Shown here: positions 1 to 11,284 of the stretch, piece after piece
How positions within the stretch are numbered: position 1 is the first letter of the stretch
How the letters are laid out: each line of letters begins with the position of its first letter
Source of the DNA: Monosiga brevicollis MX1
Taxonomy: Eukaryota > Opisthokonta > Choanoflagellata > Craspedida > Salpingoecidae
Length of the DNA: 64,000 bases
Assembly: GCF_000002865.3 (NCBI RefSeq)
Contig: NW_001865040.1
Location: 370,905-434,904, forward strand
Direction: 5' to 3'
Made by a program: the position numbers and the translations under genes
The notes under the pieces: model-generated
Told to the model about the DNA's origin: nothing
Seen by the model: only the letters and a program-made list of their open reading frames with translations
Database searches by the model: none

Positions 1-402
1 AGAGCACGCCTGTGCGCCAGCTGGTGATGTGCAGAATGCGTATTTGAAGGCACGGGGTGGTGGTAAACGTACTGCCGCATTCACGGGCTGGCGCAGCGTG
101 CTACCGCGCACGATGCGACGGTCGTACATCATGTTGGCCGGAGCCGTGCGCTGGGTTTCCCTGTTTCGGGTGGGGGCCAGGATCGCAACATATGAAGGTG
201 AGGCGTTTTCCGTGCCGAACCTCGTAGTGGCGTGAAACCAACGACGCGGGCGAAACAAGGGCATTCGCGCGGGGCCAGCAGCTGGACATCATGGGCATGG
301 ACGTACGTGGGGTCCCGATACTTTTGGCGTTGAGGAGCGACGGCACGGGGGGCCGAGGCAAAGGTGTAGGTGTTATTCGAAGGGGGAATGGGTGCTGCCA
401 TG
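1..402 (-). CDS. Possible 5' end of an unknown gene running off the left edge (partial)
   Basis: A minus-strand ATG at 402 opens a reading frame that starts MAAPIPPSNNTYTF and is rich in Ala, Pro, Thr and Arg. A GTACGT donor follows at 306, and a TAG acceptor at 103-101 would join it in phase to an open frame reaching base 1 (TLRQPVNAAVRLPPPRAF...). Both splice sites fit and no stop interrupts the joined frame, which is the only support. I recognise no domain. The 3' part lies outside the window. It could equally be spurious. Confidence 0.35.
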
Positions 403-1150
403 GTGCCGGTGTGGATGCGCCACAATCAAAAAGTCAAATCGCGCAGGGTGGGAACGGTTGTATCTTGAAGCTCGAGGCAGCCAAGAAGCAGACCACGCCT
501 CTGCCGCAGGTCTACTTATACAAGCTTGGCGGGCGGTCGTGACCACCGCCCACGGCACGCGCGTTGCTTCTCGCGCGTCCACGCACAGAAGGCAGTCAAG
601 CAAGGCCCAAGGCGAACGAAAAGCAATGGCGTGAGGATGGGACACCGGCAGTCAGGCCAGCCGTTTGATCGCCCCGATGCCGCCAAAAGATGAGATGTGC
701 CTAGATGTGCCTGCAGGCTCTGTGTGTGTGTGTGTGTGTGTGTGTGGAGAGAATGCGCGCTTTGTGGCGTCGCGGCCGCCTTGGGAACCAGTTGCCAAGG
801 CGGCCTCCGTGCTTCTATCATATTACGCTAGTTTTTCCTTCTTAAACAATACCCTCAAAGTCAGGATTTGTCAGACGAAAGATCTCGCGCGAATGTCAGA
901 TAATTATGTCGTTCAAATTCACACATACAACAACAAACAAAGAAAACAACAACGAAGCACCACAAAATGACAACCACAACAACAACACCAGCTGCACAGC
1001 CAAACTGTGAACAAGAAGAGCTAAAAAGAACATCAGAGCTGAGAGGGTATGTATGATAAGACCTTGCCGTATTCACAACAGTGCAGGCACAGGTGGGCTA
1101 GCAGCCCAGCCAGGGGCTCAGGCCAAAACATCTAGGAACAGCGCGACCGT
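403..1150. other. Intergenic region with a TG microsatellite
   Basis: This stretch lies between the possible left-edge gene and the 3' end of the ERM gene. It holds a (TG)n run at about 718-745 and an A/C-rich stretch (about 900-1015) of AAC/ACA repeats. I see no convincing coding exon. The ERM 3' UTR probably occupies the right end. Confidence 0.5.
718..746. repeat. (TG)n microsatellite
   Basis: An uninterrupted run of about 14 TG dinucleotides in intergenic DNA. Confidence 0.9.
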
Positions 1151-3448
1151 TTACATATCCTCAAACTCCAAGATGCGCTGACGCACGTTGCCACTACGAA
1201 TTTTCTGAAGAGTCTTGAACTTGTCCCGACCGTGAACCACGTTGTCTGAATGCAGTCGGTCAAAGCTTGTGACTTTGGTGGGGTCACGGGCAGCATCGAG
1301 ATCGCGACCCAGCATGGCCAATTGATCGCGGATTCGTTGCGAACGTTGCAGCACGGCATCACGATCGACAGCCGTTGATGTCCAGTTACGGCCGGCGGCA
1401 GCGAGCGTGGCATGAGACAGCTCAGCCGAAAATTGGCTAGTCTCCACCACGTCGTCCGTCTCCGATGCTTCGAGGTTGGGGGCAGCCGAGGCAGCCATGA
1501 GGCGGCGTGTGTTGGCGGCCTGTTCCTCCTGGGCCTTGACCAACTGCGTCTTGAGAGCCTGAACCTCGGCGTCACGCTGCGTGGCTTCGTCGCGAATGCG
1601 TTGAGCCCGTGATTCAGCCTCAACGCGCTGGCGCTCCAAGGCCTCACGCTCTTCGGCGTTGTTGCTTTGGCTCTGTTGCATGCGCGTGAGTTGCTCTTGA
1701 AGCTCGCGCACGCTGTCCATGGCTTGGCTGTGCTCGCGCTGTTGGCGGATGGCCTCAGTTTGCATGTCCTCCAACTTGCCGGCCAGCTTCTTGGAGCGAT
1801 CCTCCGACTCTTGCAGGGCCGCCATGGTTTGCTTGAATTCGTCCTCGTACTGCTTCAGGCGCACAGCCATCTCCGACTGTCGACGCTCAGCTTCGACGCG
1901 GGCAGTCTTTTCCCGTGCCAGACGTGCGCGTTCTGCATGCTTAATGGCCTTTTCCTCCCGGGCCTGCGCCTTCATCTGCTGCACCTCGATGCTGTCCGGG
2001 CGACGCCGGCGCATGTACAGTTCGTGATTACCCATGCACAGCGCCAGGATGCGTTTGTTGATGCGCAGCCGCGTAGCCAGAAAGATAAAGTCCTGCACCC
2101 GTCAAAGTGCCCACCCGATGAATGACAAAACCTCACCGGTGGGACAGCGAGATGCACGGCAAAGCAAAGTGTGGGGTAGGCTGAGGCCACTAGCACGTAC
2201 CGGCGCTTTCTTGTCGATCGGCTTGATGATAAACTTTTTGTCGGAGAAAGAGATGTTGCGAATCTCGCTCCAGGGAAAGCCAACCTTGGGCGTGAGGCGA
2301 TCATCCTTTTCGTAGACGTTGAGACCCAGAGCATCAACGCCCAGCCAAAGGTCGGTGCCCTTGCGATTTTTGATGGCAAAATAATTGACGCCGTACATTT
2401 CAAGCTCTTGCGCCACTTTGAGAAACTCCAACATGGCGTCCTCGCGCAGCATTCCTCGGTGCTCCGAGTACCAGGCGGTGATGCGACCTTCCCACTCGGA
2501 TTTTGTCATGCGATGCTGTTCCAGTACGCTATGGGCGTGCAAGTGTCCAAACGTCAGAGTGGATGAGACCTTGGGCAGACAGGCTCGTGTAAAGTGCGTC
2601 GGACTGAGCTGGGCGGCAGCAAAGACGAGTCATACCGGGGAGGCAAAAGACGCTCGTGTGCGAGAAAGCCAGCGCGATGGATTTCGGGGGTGTAGTCGCC
2701 GTATTTCGCTTGAACGGCGTAGGAGCTCAGAAGGACAGAGGTTTCGGGTGGCGCATACACGTCCTCGTTGAGGACGGCCTCTTTGACTTGCAAGAAGAAG
2801 AGGCGTTGTGTGACATCTTGGACCAGCTCCTCTGACACGTCTTCGGGATAAAACTTGACCCGGAATTTAAACTGCAATGGATCCTCCTTGCGAACGTCTT
2901 GGGACACCACCTACACGAACGTGAATGGGTACAGAGGAGACGTGAGCACCCAGGCACGAGCTGATTTAACATGCTGAAAGGGAAGGTTTGGATAAACAGC
3001 ACCTTCTTGTTCATTTTGAGCCAAGAAACCAGATTCTTCGAGTCGATAAACTGCAGGCCAAAATACCAAACTTCACGAAGTCCGATGGTCTTGACCACCT
3101 AAAAAAAAAGGGCGGGACATGGATCAGATCCGAATAATAGTAACAAGTGCTCTTGGGTATGGCTCGATCGGCTGAGTCAAGCAAGATTGTTGATCTGAGC
3201 AGGAGGCAGGAGGCAGGAAGGCATGTCCGGACCTGATCAAAGAGTTGGCGGCCGGTGGTGGCGGGCTGAATGGCAAACTCCAGCTCGGCGTCCATGGTCG
3301 TGACCCGGACATTGACCTAAGGGGACCGAAAATAAAATTATCGCAATCTGAGCTTGTGTGCTTGCAGGTGGGGACTTGTGGAGCTCGAAATTCGGGATGA
3401 GATGTGTGAACTAGACCTGTGCCTTCTCACCTGTTTGTTGCGGGGCAT
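1151..3448 (-). CDS. ERM: ERM (ezrin/radixin/moesin) FERM-domain protein
   Basis: Links cortical actin to membrane proteins at the cell periphery and microvilli. Six exons on the minus strand: 3431-3448 (only MPRNKQ), 3233-3316, 3003-3098, 2636-2910, 2528-2201, 2092-1151, about 580 aa, the size of animal moesin. The FERM F1 lobe shows [15 protein letters not shown] and [17 protein letters not shown]2 shows [20 protein letters not shown], and F3 shows [11 protein letters not shown] and [11 protein letters not shown]. The FERM domain ends at [21 protein letters not shown] charged alpha-helical region follows, then a C-ERMAD tail ending [15 protein letters not shown]...ILEFEDM. That tail keeps the threonine whose phosphorylation opens the animal proteins. 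Identity is very high along the whole length, so the call is secure; the six-codon first exon is the least certain part. Confidence 0.95.
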
Positions 3449-4797
3449 GTTGGCAGTCTCCGGGAAGAAAGGCAAGGGTTTACAGCGGCCTTTCAAAGGC
3501 TTTCAAAGGATTGGCGGCAAGGCGGGGGTTGTATGCGCTCGGATGGGTACTTCAATCGAAACGCGCCGGGCAAGGGCAGGTGGACGGCCACGAGCAGCCA
3601 CGAGCGTAGTAGCCGAGTTCGGGCTTGCGTGCACACTCTCGCCGCGACCGGCCTTGTGAGCGGCCGCAGAGCGGGAGTCGGCTCTTCTCTTGTCCTTTTT
3701 CCTGCACTTTCAGAAAAAAGCTTGTATAATCTGCAGCACGACCCGAGCAAATCTACACGCACACTCACGGCGATCAAGGACATGAGGATACGCCAGCACC
3801 GCAAGGGGCGGAAACCAAGAGCAAAGAAGACAAGACAGTGTATGAACAAGAAAAAAAAACCACCCCTCCCCCCGCCTTGTGATTGTAAGAGATCATGTCT
3901 GGCTCAGCCAGGTTCACCCCAAGAAAAGGCTCTCCACCGCCCCGACCAGGCCTCACATCCGCACGCCTGGTGAATCGTCTTTTTCAGCACGTGTGGCTGC
4001 CATCAGAGAGAGAGCGCGCGCTCACCTTTTTTTATTTTTATTTTTTTTCAACAAAAACCTCGTTTTTTGCTTTTTCTCTACGAGAGAGAGAGAGAGAAGC
4101 GCCACAACAACTGGATCCAGTCTCGGGGGAGACTCAAGAAGACTCACGTTCCGTAGTCAGTCAATATTGTAGGGGGGTATTAAACTTGGACAACAAGGCT
4201 GCTGGAGATTTTGTATAGGGTGTCAGGGATTTATGGTTGTAAAGCAATAACGTCGGCTGCTTTGATCCGTTACGATTTGGGGCAGGGACAGATGGGGAAA
4301 AGGGCAGCGCAGAGGGTGGAAGAGGTATTGCAATGCTGCTCAAGGCACCGCTGCGCTGAACATGGATTGCATGTATGGGTGGTCTGCCATCTGCGGTTCG
4401 CGCACCAAGAACTAGTCCTCGACGGCCTTCCCTGCGTCCCCAGCGCCGTTAACATCCCCCCGTTGTTGGTGAGCTTGTGCAAGACACATGCTCACAGCTT
4501 GAAATTCTTTTGTCTTTCGTATTGTGCAAACTCTCTTCAGCACACATATGCTATTCGCCCTTCTCTCGCAAAAGACGCATCTCGATATGCACCTCTGGTT
4601 TCTTCATAAGTTCAAAGCCAAATTATCGTCATCCAGTTGATATCCTTGCATGTCTCTCTGATCTCGGGCGCGTCTTACCCGTGTCTCTGTCCTTCCCGAT
4701 TCCTCACACACACTCTCTCACACATGTCAGCGCCATTTTGTCGCGTGAGTGAGCGCGCGCAAAGTTTTTCCCGCCATTTGTGCTGCAACACTCGTGG

Positions 4798-4837
<40 letters not shown>

Positions 4838-5154
4838 GGTGTGATACAGTGGGACTGTTGTGTGGGGGTGTGACGCTTGTGCCGTGTCGTTCCGGTGTTG
4901 CTCAAGTGTCTCATTTTTGAATGATTTTCTTGGTGCACACACACAACACACAACTTTTGCTGCACACGTGCGGCTGGTGTCGTGACTCGGACAGGGCGCG
5001 TGGGTGTGGGTCGCTCCTGCCAGCACCGTAGCTCACATGTCGTCCGTCTTCTTGGCTCTCCCTTCCCAAAGGCTCAGCCGTCAAGCCAGAACGCCTGAAC
5101 GTGGTCGCTGCCGAATAGCCTGGTGAAACCCCCTTTTCAAGTAACCGACACACC
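3449..5154. other. Intergenic region between divergent ERM and CTPS genes
   Basis: About 1.7 kb between the start codons of two divergently transcribed genes, so it should hold both promoters. It contains A- and T-rich runs (3849-3860, 4028-4050), a GA run near 4081-4098 and a CTG trinucleotide repeat at 4799-4833. Open frames here are short and have biased composition; none resembles a known protein. Confidence 0.5.
4799..4833. repeat. (CTG)n / (CAG)n trinucleotide repeat
   Basis: About 11 copies of CTG in a row, roughly 320 bp upstream of the CTPS start codon. The opposite strand would read poly-glutamine, but I found no gene around it. Confidence 0.9.
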
Positions 5155-8100
5155 ATGAGCGCCGCCACCGCTGCGGGCGCCGAGCCCGAACGTCGCATGC
5201 GCTACATCCTAGTGACTGGTGTGTCTTGCCCTTGCCACCCACACTGGGTCGCGGCCTGGCGACTCCAAAGGTGGCCATGCTTGCTCCCGTCGTTGCTGCA
5301 TGCTCTCATTTGACACCCCCTCCCCCCATCCTGTCATTGGCATCAGGTGGTGTCATCTCCGGCATTGGCAAGGGTATCATCAGCTCCTCGCTTGGCACCA
5401 TGCTCACCAACTATGGCTTGAACGTGACCTCAATCAAGATTGACCCTTACCTCAATATTGGTTAGCCGTTGCGTGTTCCCAATCATCTGCCCAGCTCCTC
5501 CCTTCCCCAGGATCCCTTTTGCCGTTTGTAACGCTCGTCCAAATTTGATGCCTGTTAGATGCTGGTACCTTCTCTCCCTACGAGCACGGTAGGTCTCGCC
5601 TCGCATTCTCTGCCCGTGACAAGGCATAACACAGCGTGTCAGTCACCTCCACCCGGACCTCATATTCTGCCTCATCATTGCCACAATGTCACCATCTCTA
5701 GGCGAGGTCTTCGTTCTGGATGATGGAGGTGAAGTTGACCTGGACTTGGGCAACTACGAGCGCTTCCTCGACACTGATTTGACTCGCGACAACAACTTGA
5801 CCACTGGTAAGATTTACCAAAAGGTCATTGAAAAGGAGCGCCGTGGTGACTACCTCGGCAAGACCGTTCAAGGTGTGTTTGCCCTTGCCACAGTCATGTC
5901 CTGCCAATTCGAATGCCTTCACCATGTGCAAGGATTGACCAGAGTCGCCTGTCCATCGATAGTTGTTCCCCACGTGACCAACGTCATTCAGGAATGGGTT
6001 GAGCAGGTCTCACGTCGCCCCCTCTCCAACGGTCGCCTCGCCGATGTCTGCATCATTGAGGTGCGGCCCCAACCCGCTTACCCTGACCTCGTGCCATGCT
6101 TTTTTTGAAAGTATTGCATCCAAAAGCGGAACGACCGGGGGTACCTTCTCCTTCTCTCATTTCTCCACCCGATTCTTAGCTTGGTGGTACCATTGGAGAC
6201 ATTGAGAGCATGCCCTTTGTCGAGGCCTTCCGCCAGTTCCAGTTTAAAGTCGGCCGCGAAAACTTTCTCCTTTTCCACGTCAGCCTGGTGCCCCAGCCTT
6301 CCACCACTGGCGAGCAAAAGTCCAAGCCCACCCAGCACAGCGTCCGCGAGCTCCGCGGCCTTGGTCTCAGCCCCGACTTTATCGTTTGCCGCTCCAAGAC
6401 TCCACTTCAGGAGGGGCTGGGCGAGAAAATTGCCATGTTTTGTCACGTCCCTTCTTCCCACGTCCTTGCCGTCCACGACCTTTCCTCCATCTACCGCGTG
6501 CCCCTGCTCCTTGAGCAGCAGGTTTGTGCTCTGCATTTTGACACCCCCCCCCCTCCTTTTTTTTTTTCTTTTCTGCTTTTTTTCTTCGTTCTCGTTGTGA
6601 TTTTTGTTTGTTTTGGGTGGAAGCAATGTTTGCTTCCCTCTCTTCAAAAGTCCCGTCTCTTCCGTGTCGTGCAGATGGACTGCGAGCTACTTCTCATGAT
6701 ATCTGTGTGCCATCTTTCAACCGGCTTGTGCAGGACTTGGTGCCCATGGTCTGGAAGCACTTTGAGCTGGATGAAGCCCTATGGGAGCCCCTGCCTCCCA
6801 AGCCCCTGCAACGCTGGCAGGATCTGGCCGACCGCTACGAACAGCTTCGTAAGACGGTCAACATTGTCCTTGTGGGCAAATACACGGGTCTGAACGATGC
6901 CTACCTCTCTGTCATCAAGTCCCTGCAACACAGCTGCCTGGTGGCCGGCCACAAGCTCAATCTCGAAGTGCGTCTCAACTTGTGACTTATTCCACAGGCC
7001 CACGACCACTCTTGTCCAAAACGTTTTCATGCCTCATCGCCATCGTTTGTTGCTCCTCGATGCAGTTTGTCGAGGCTAGCCAGCTGGAGGATGAAGCCCG
7101 AGATAATGACCCTGCCAAATTTCACGACGCGTGGAAGACGTTGACGCAAGCTGATGGCATCCTTGTGCCTGGTGGCTTTGGTTCTCGAGGTATCGAGGGC
7201 AAGATTGCGGCTATCAAGTGGGCTCGTACCAAGAAGGTTCCTTTCTTCGGTATCTGCCTCGGCCTCCAGCTCGCCGTCATCGGTACGTTTTTGAGCAGAA
7301 GCGTCCGCCCCTGTGGTTGCTGTCGCTGTTACTGTTTCTAACTTTGTCCGTGTATACGCATCACCCATGCATATCCTCACCTCTCCTACGCTCACACTGC
7401 TTGCAGAATTCTGTCGCAACGTTGTGGGATGGAAGGGCTGCAACTCCACTGAGGTGGATCCCGAGTGCGAGACCAAGGTCGTCATTGACATGCCTGAGCT
7501 CAGCCAGACCCACATGGGCGGCACCATGCGTCTCGGCAAGCGCCGCACCGTCTTTGTGAAGCGCGACTCGGTGGCCTGCAAGCTTTATGGTGAGCCAGAC
7601 TTTGTGGAAGAGCGTCATCGTCACCGCTACGAGGTCAATCCGGACTTAGTGGACGAAATTGAGAAGCACGGTCTCCGCTTTGTTGGTCACGACATCGAGG
7701 GCAAGCGCATGGAAATCATGGAGCTTTCCGAGAAAGATCATCCGTTTTTCCTTGCCGTGCAGTACCATCCCGAGTTTCTCTCCCGTCCCCTGCGTCCTTC
7801 TCCGCCATTCTTGGGTATGTCGCTCTGGCCCCTAGCCACGCCCTGTGCTGAATGGTTTGCATCTGCGTGTGTTCTTCCCAGCACAAGAGGATTTACATGA
7901 CCTCCCAACTCTGTCTTTCAGGTTTTGTTCTGGCTGCATGCGGCGAGTTGCAAAATTACTTCAAGAAGAGCAGCCAGAGCCCTTTGCCCATCCACCACGA
8001 GGACGCTCCCACGCGCTTCGTGGACACAACCCCACTCAAGAGCAAGCGCTCTTTGGTGAAGGACACACCAGCCCCAGAGGAGCTGCGTACTGATGTGTAA
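5155..8100 (+). CDS. CTPS: CTP synthase
   Basis: Makes CTP from UTP, ATP and glutamine in the cytosol, the last step of pyrimidine synthesis. Ten exons: 5155-5218, 5347-5460, 5559-5588, 5702-5872, 5963-6060, 6180-6521, 6734-6967, 7066-7282, 7407-7814, 7922-8100, all with GT-AG ends and matching phases. The synthetase half starts [16 protein letters not shown] and continues [32 protein letters not shown] and [16 protein letters not shown]. The glutamine amidotransferase half has the nucleophile cysteine in [13 protein letters not shown] and the catalytic His-Glu in [19 protein letters not shown] is also intact. All active-site motifs are present and length is about 600 aa, so the enzyme should work. 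It is convergent with BCKDHB. Confidence 0.97.
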
Positions 8101-8553
8101 AACCTTGTGCCTGTTTAGTGACAGGATTGTCCCAGATCTGCAGGGTGGCACGGCTTTCTCTGCATTGTTTGCGCTTCTTGGAGAGACGAACCGTGCTTCT
8201 TTTTTTTTTTTTTTTTTTTTTCAGGCCAAGCTCCAAGGGGCGCTTGCGTTGCGTTCGTCCCAAGTTTTCAAGGCGTGGCAATGGGTGTCCGTGCGTCTGT
8301 TCTACATTGTGTGGCGCGCATGTGTATGTGTGATGCGAGTGTGTGGGTGGGGTGGTGCGCGCTGACAGACTAGCGTTCAGTCTGATGGGCCTTTGTGCCT
8401 CGGGTGACTGGCAATTTTTTAAATACCAATGAACCGTGTTCTTTTCTTTTTTTTCAATTGATCTTGTTCTTTTCAATTGTACCATCATTCGTGAACAGCC
8501 GGTCTGCTGCGTGCTGATTGTGTTGCATGCGTGTCAACTGGACGGTGCTCGCT
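8101..8553. other. Convergent intergenic region, CTPS and BCKDHB 3' ends
   Basis: 453 bp between two stop codons, presumably both 3' UTRs. It holds a T run of more than 20 bases at about 8199-8221 and a TG-rich stretch near 8318-8345. No coding exon seen. Confidence 0.55.
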
Positions 8554-10547
8554 CTAATAGTTGATGGTCTCCTTGATGGCCTCAAAGCAGCGGTTAGTGT
8601 CAGGGACATAGTAGGGCTCATAAACCAGAGGAAAGGGGGTGTCCCAGCCGCAAACACGCTTGACGGGGGCCTCCAGATGCAAGAAGCACAGCTCCTGGAT
8701 CGTGGAAGACAGCTCTGCACCCATGCCAGCCGTCAGCGGGGCCTCATGGGCTACGACGCAGCGGCCAGTCTTGATGACCGAAGCGGCAATAGTTTCCTCG
8801 TCAAAAGGATTGATTGTCCGCAAATCAATGACTTCGCAGCTCACACCAAGCTCGGCATGTGCCCGCTTAGCCGCGGCCTTGAGAATTTGCAGCTGCGAGC
8901 CATAGCCAATCAAGGTAATATCGGAGCCTGCCACATGGGTGGCAGCAACCACGGATCAGATCAAAGCACTTCGTAGGCTGTAGCCCAAAAAGCAGAAGGA
9001 AAGAGCAAGGCGAGCGGGCAAGACCAACCTTCTTGCACTACTTCTGCCTTATCCAAAGGAAGAGTGTAGTAGTCGGCTGGCACGTCCTCAACTAATGAAT
9101 CGCACGGGTTGGATCCAAGCCGTGAGAGAAGTCGGGTGAAAGGGGAGTTTTTTTTTTTAATCTCGTGCACATGCGCTCGTTTCAGCAGTTGTTTGGTTGC
9201 ATTTTTGGAAGAACAAGGATGAGGGGAAACGGCGCCTTTGTCATGAGCGTACCGGCGGCGCGGTACATAAACTTGGGCTCCAGGAAGAGCACAGGGTCGG
9301 GGTGCTCGATGGCTGCCAGCAAGAGTCCCTTGGCTTGAACAGGGCTAATTTTTTTGACAGGAAGGGTGGATAGCACAGGAGAAAGCCAGCAAAGTGTACG
9401 ACGGGAAGGGGGCATGAGCTTTAAGTATCAGCACAAATCAGTACTAGCCGAACATGCAACAGCCTACCCGCGTGGAATGACGACCTTGATGCCGGGGCAA
9501 TGCGCAAATTGAGCTTCGGGGCTTTGGCTGTGATAAAGGCCGCCGTGACCCACGCACCCGTAAGGGGCGCGGAAGGTCAGCTTGCCACAGTCGAATTGAC
9601 CACCAGAGCGGAAGCGGTATTTGGCGGCCTCGTTCACAATTTGGTCAAAGGCTGGGAAAATGTAGTCGGCAAATTGGATCTCGGCCACGGCCGTGCAACC
9701 GTTGCTCGCCAAACCAATGGCAAAGCCGGCAATACCCTGCTCCGAAAGCGGGGTGTTGAAAACGCGGTGGGCACCTAGGGAGGGGCGGTAGCGGAGGAGA
9801 AGACATGAGAGCACGTGGTAAGGGCCTGGAACGGGAGGACAGGCAGTCCAACCCGTTCAAGGGCAAGGGCAGGGTGGGCTCGCAGCGTAGTACAAGAACG
9901 TACCATGTTTCTCGCGAAGGCCTACGGAGCAGCGAAAGACGCCACCGAAAGCCACATCTTCACCAAAGATGCCTAAAGAGGTGAAGACGACGATGCGATG
10001 TTTTGTTTGGGGCCACGAGGAACGGAGCAGTAAGAAAAAAGTCAGGGCAGGTGACCGTGCAAGTGGCTTGTCCAAGCGAATCAGATGGACGAACAGGCAT
10101 TGGCGTCGCGGGTGAGGGCAAGGTCCATGGCTTCATTAATCGAGGTAAACAAATTCTTGGACACGGCCGAGGCGGCCACATCTACAACCAGCGAGAGATG
10201 GCAGATGGGCACATATACATTGTCATTAGACCAGTGGACCGCCGTGCGCGCCCATCGACAAAATAAAGCAAACATGCAGGTGACACGTTTGGTGTGATGG
10301 CGAGAGGGTTGAGATGGGTGGGGGCTCTTTTGCTGTTCCTGGTGCGCTAGCACAGACACAGGAACGACTTGAGGGGTCGAAACACGGTAGAACGAGAATA
10401 CACACGTTCGAGCTCTTTCGGGAGAGGTTCGGGCTCAAAAGGCGGAGGTCCAGCTGCCAAGGGTGCCGAGCGGCTCAGATGACGAGCTGCATAAGGAGTG
10501 GTCGAAGAAACCAGCGGCAACCGCCGCGCAAACGCCAAGGCCGCCAT
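8554..10547 (-). CDS. BCKDHB: Branched-chain 2-oxoacid dehydrogenase E1 beta subunit, mitochondrial
   Basis: Beta subunit of the thiamine-dependent E1 component that decarboxylates the keto acids of Leu, Ile and Val in the mitochondrial matrix. Seven exons: 10404-10547, 10095-10155, 9904-9972, 9468-9774, 9253-9344, 9029-9091, 8554-8927. The first exon encodes an Arg/Ser/Ala-rich presequence ([16 protein letters not shown]...). The mature part reads [82 protein letters not shown] and a C-terminus with [20 protein letters not shown]. These match BCKDHB better than the related pyruvate dehydrogenase E1 beta (for example [20 protein letters not shown] and the [13 protein letters not shown] block). 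Exon 1/2 junction placement is the weakest point. Confidence 0.93.
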
Positions 10548-11284
10548 GCTTTGCGGGTCGATCGAGCTGAGCCTTTGGGAAACAGCAGAAGGCGCAGCAC
10601 ATTGAGTCAGCATGCAACCAGACGCACTTGACCAGAACATCAAGCCGAGTGACACGACACGCAGAAATGCGCTTTTTCTTTTCGTATACGTGTCCCCCAG
10701 GCCAGGTTAAGCGTGCGACGTGTGACGTGCAACGTGTGACGTGCAACGTGCGCCGCCGCCGCAGCCGCCGCCGCCATTCAGCAACTCGCACCTGCAACAA
10801 GTCCTTTGAAAAGTGCAAAAAGAGATAGAGAGAGTGAAGAGATGGAGCGCAAGAGGGAGACGTTGCGGAGAGGTGCGAGCTGGATCGAGAGACAGAGTGG
10901 CTTCAGAGATTTGATGTAGAGGAGATATGAAGCGACAGAGAGAGACAGAGGGGTTAAGCGGTGCAAAGGCAGAGACGATTGTCCAGGGATCGAAAGACCC
11001 AGAGACTGAGAGAAGAAAGTATTAATAAAAAGAACAAAAGCTTCTCGTGTTTCTCTGGTCAGTGGTGTGGACTTGAATTTCGGGGTAGTTTTATTGATTT
11101 TAGAGGGTAGTTGTATGAATACACAATTTTTTTTTTTTTTTTTTTAACATCTATGATGTAAATTTCGTTTGTTGCCCTTCCTATGGCAACGGTGGTGGAA
11201 ACGCTAGTGGACAGGCGATGGCTTCCGTTGTATGTGACAGCGCTGCGAGAAGCACGGACGGGCCAGGATTTGAGGCAGCGCCAA
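10548..11284. other. Intergenic region upstream of BCKDHB, downstream of ISYNA1
   Basis: Probably the BCKDHB promoter and the ISYNA1 3' UTR. It contains a 14-bp tandem repeat with TGACGT cores (10718-10750), a CCG/CAG-rich patch (10751-10776), an AGAG-rich tract (about 10820-11010) and a T run at 11129-11147. No coding exon seen. Confidence 0.5.
10718..10776. repeat. Tandem 14-bp repeat with TGACGT cores and adjoining CCG patch
   Basis: The unit ACGTGTGACGTGCA occurs twice in direct succession (10718-10731, 10732-10745) followed by a partial copy, then a GCC-rich run. It lies about 170-230 bp upstream of the BCKDHB start codon. TGACGT is the core of CREB/ATF-type sites in other eukaryotes, so a regulatory role is possible but not shown. 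Confidence 0.55.

Noticed and set aside
4727-5026. Minus-strand frame with a poly-glutamine run
   Set aside because: It is the CTG repeat read on the other strand, with no domain or splice support and in a promoter region.
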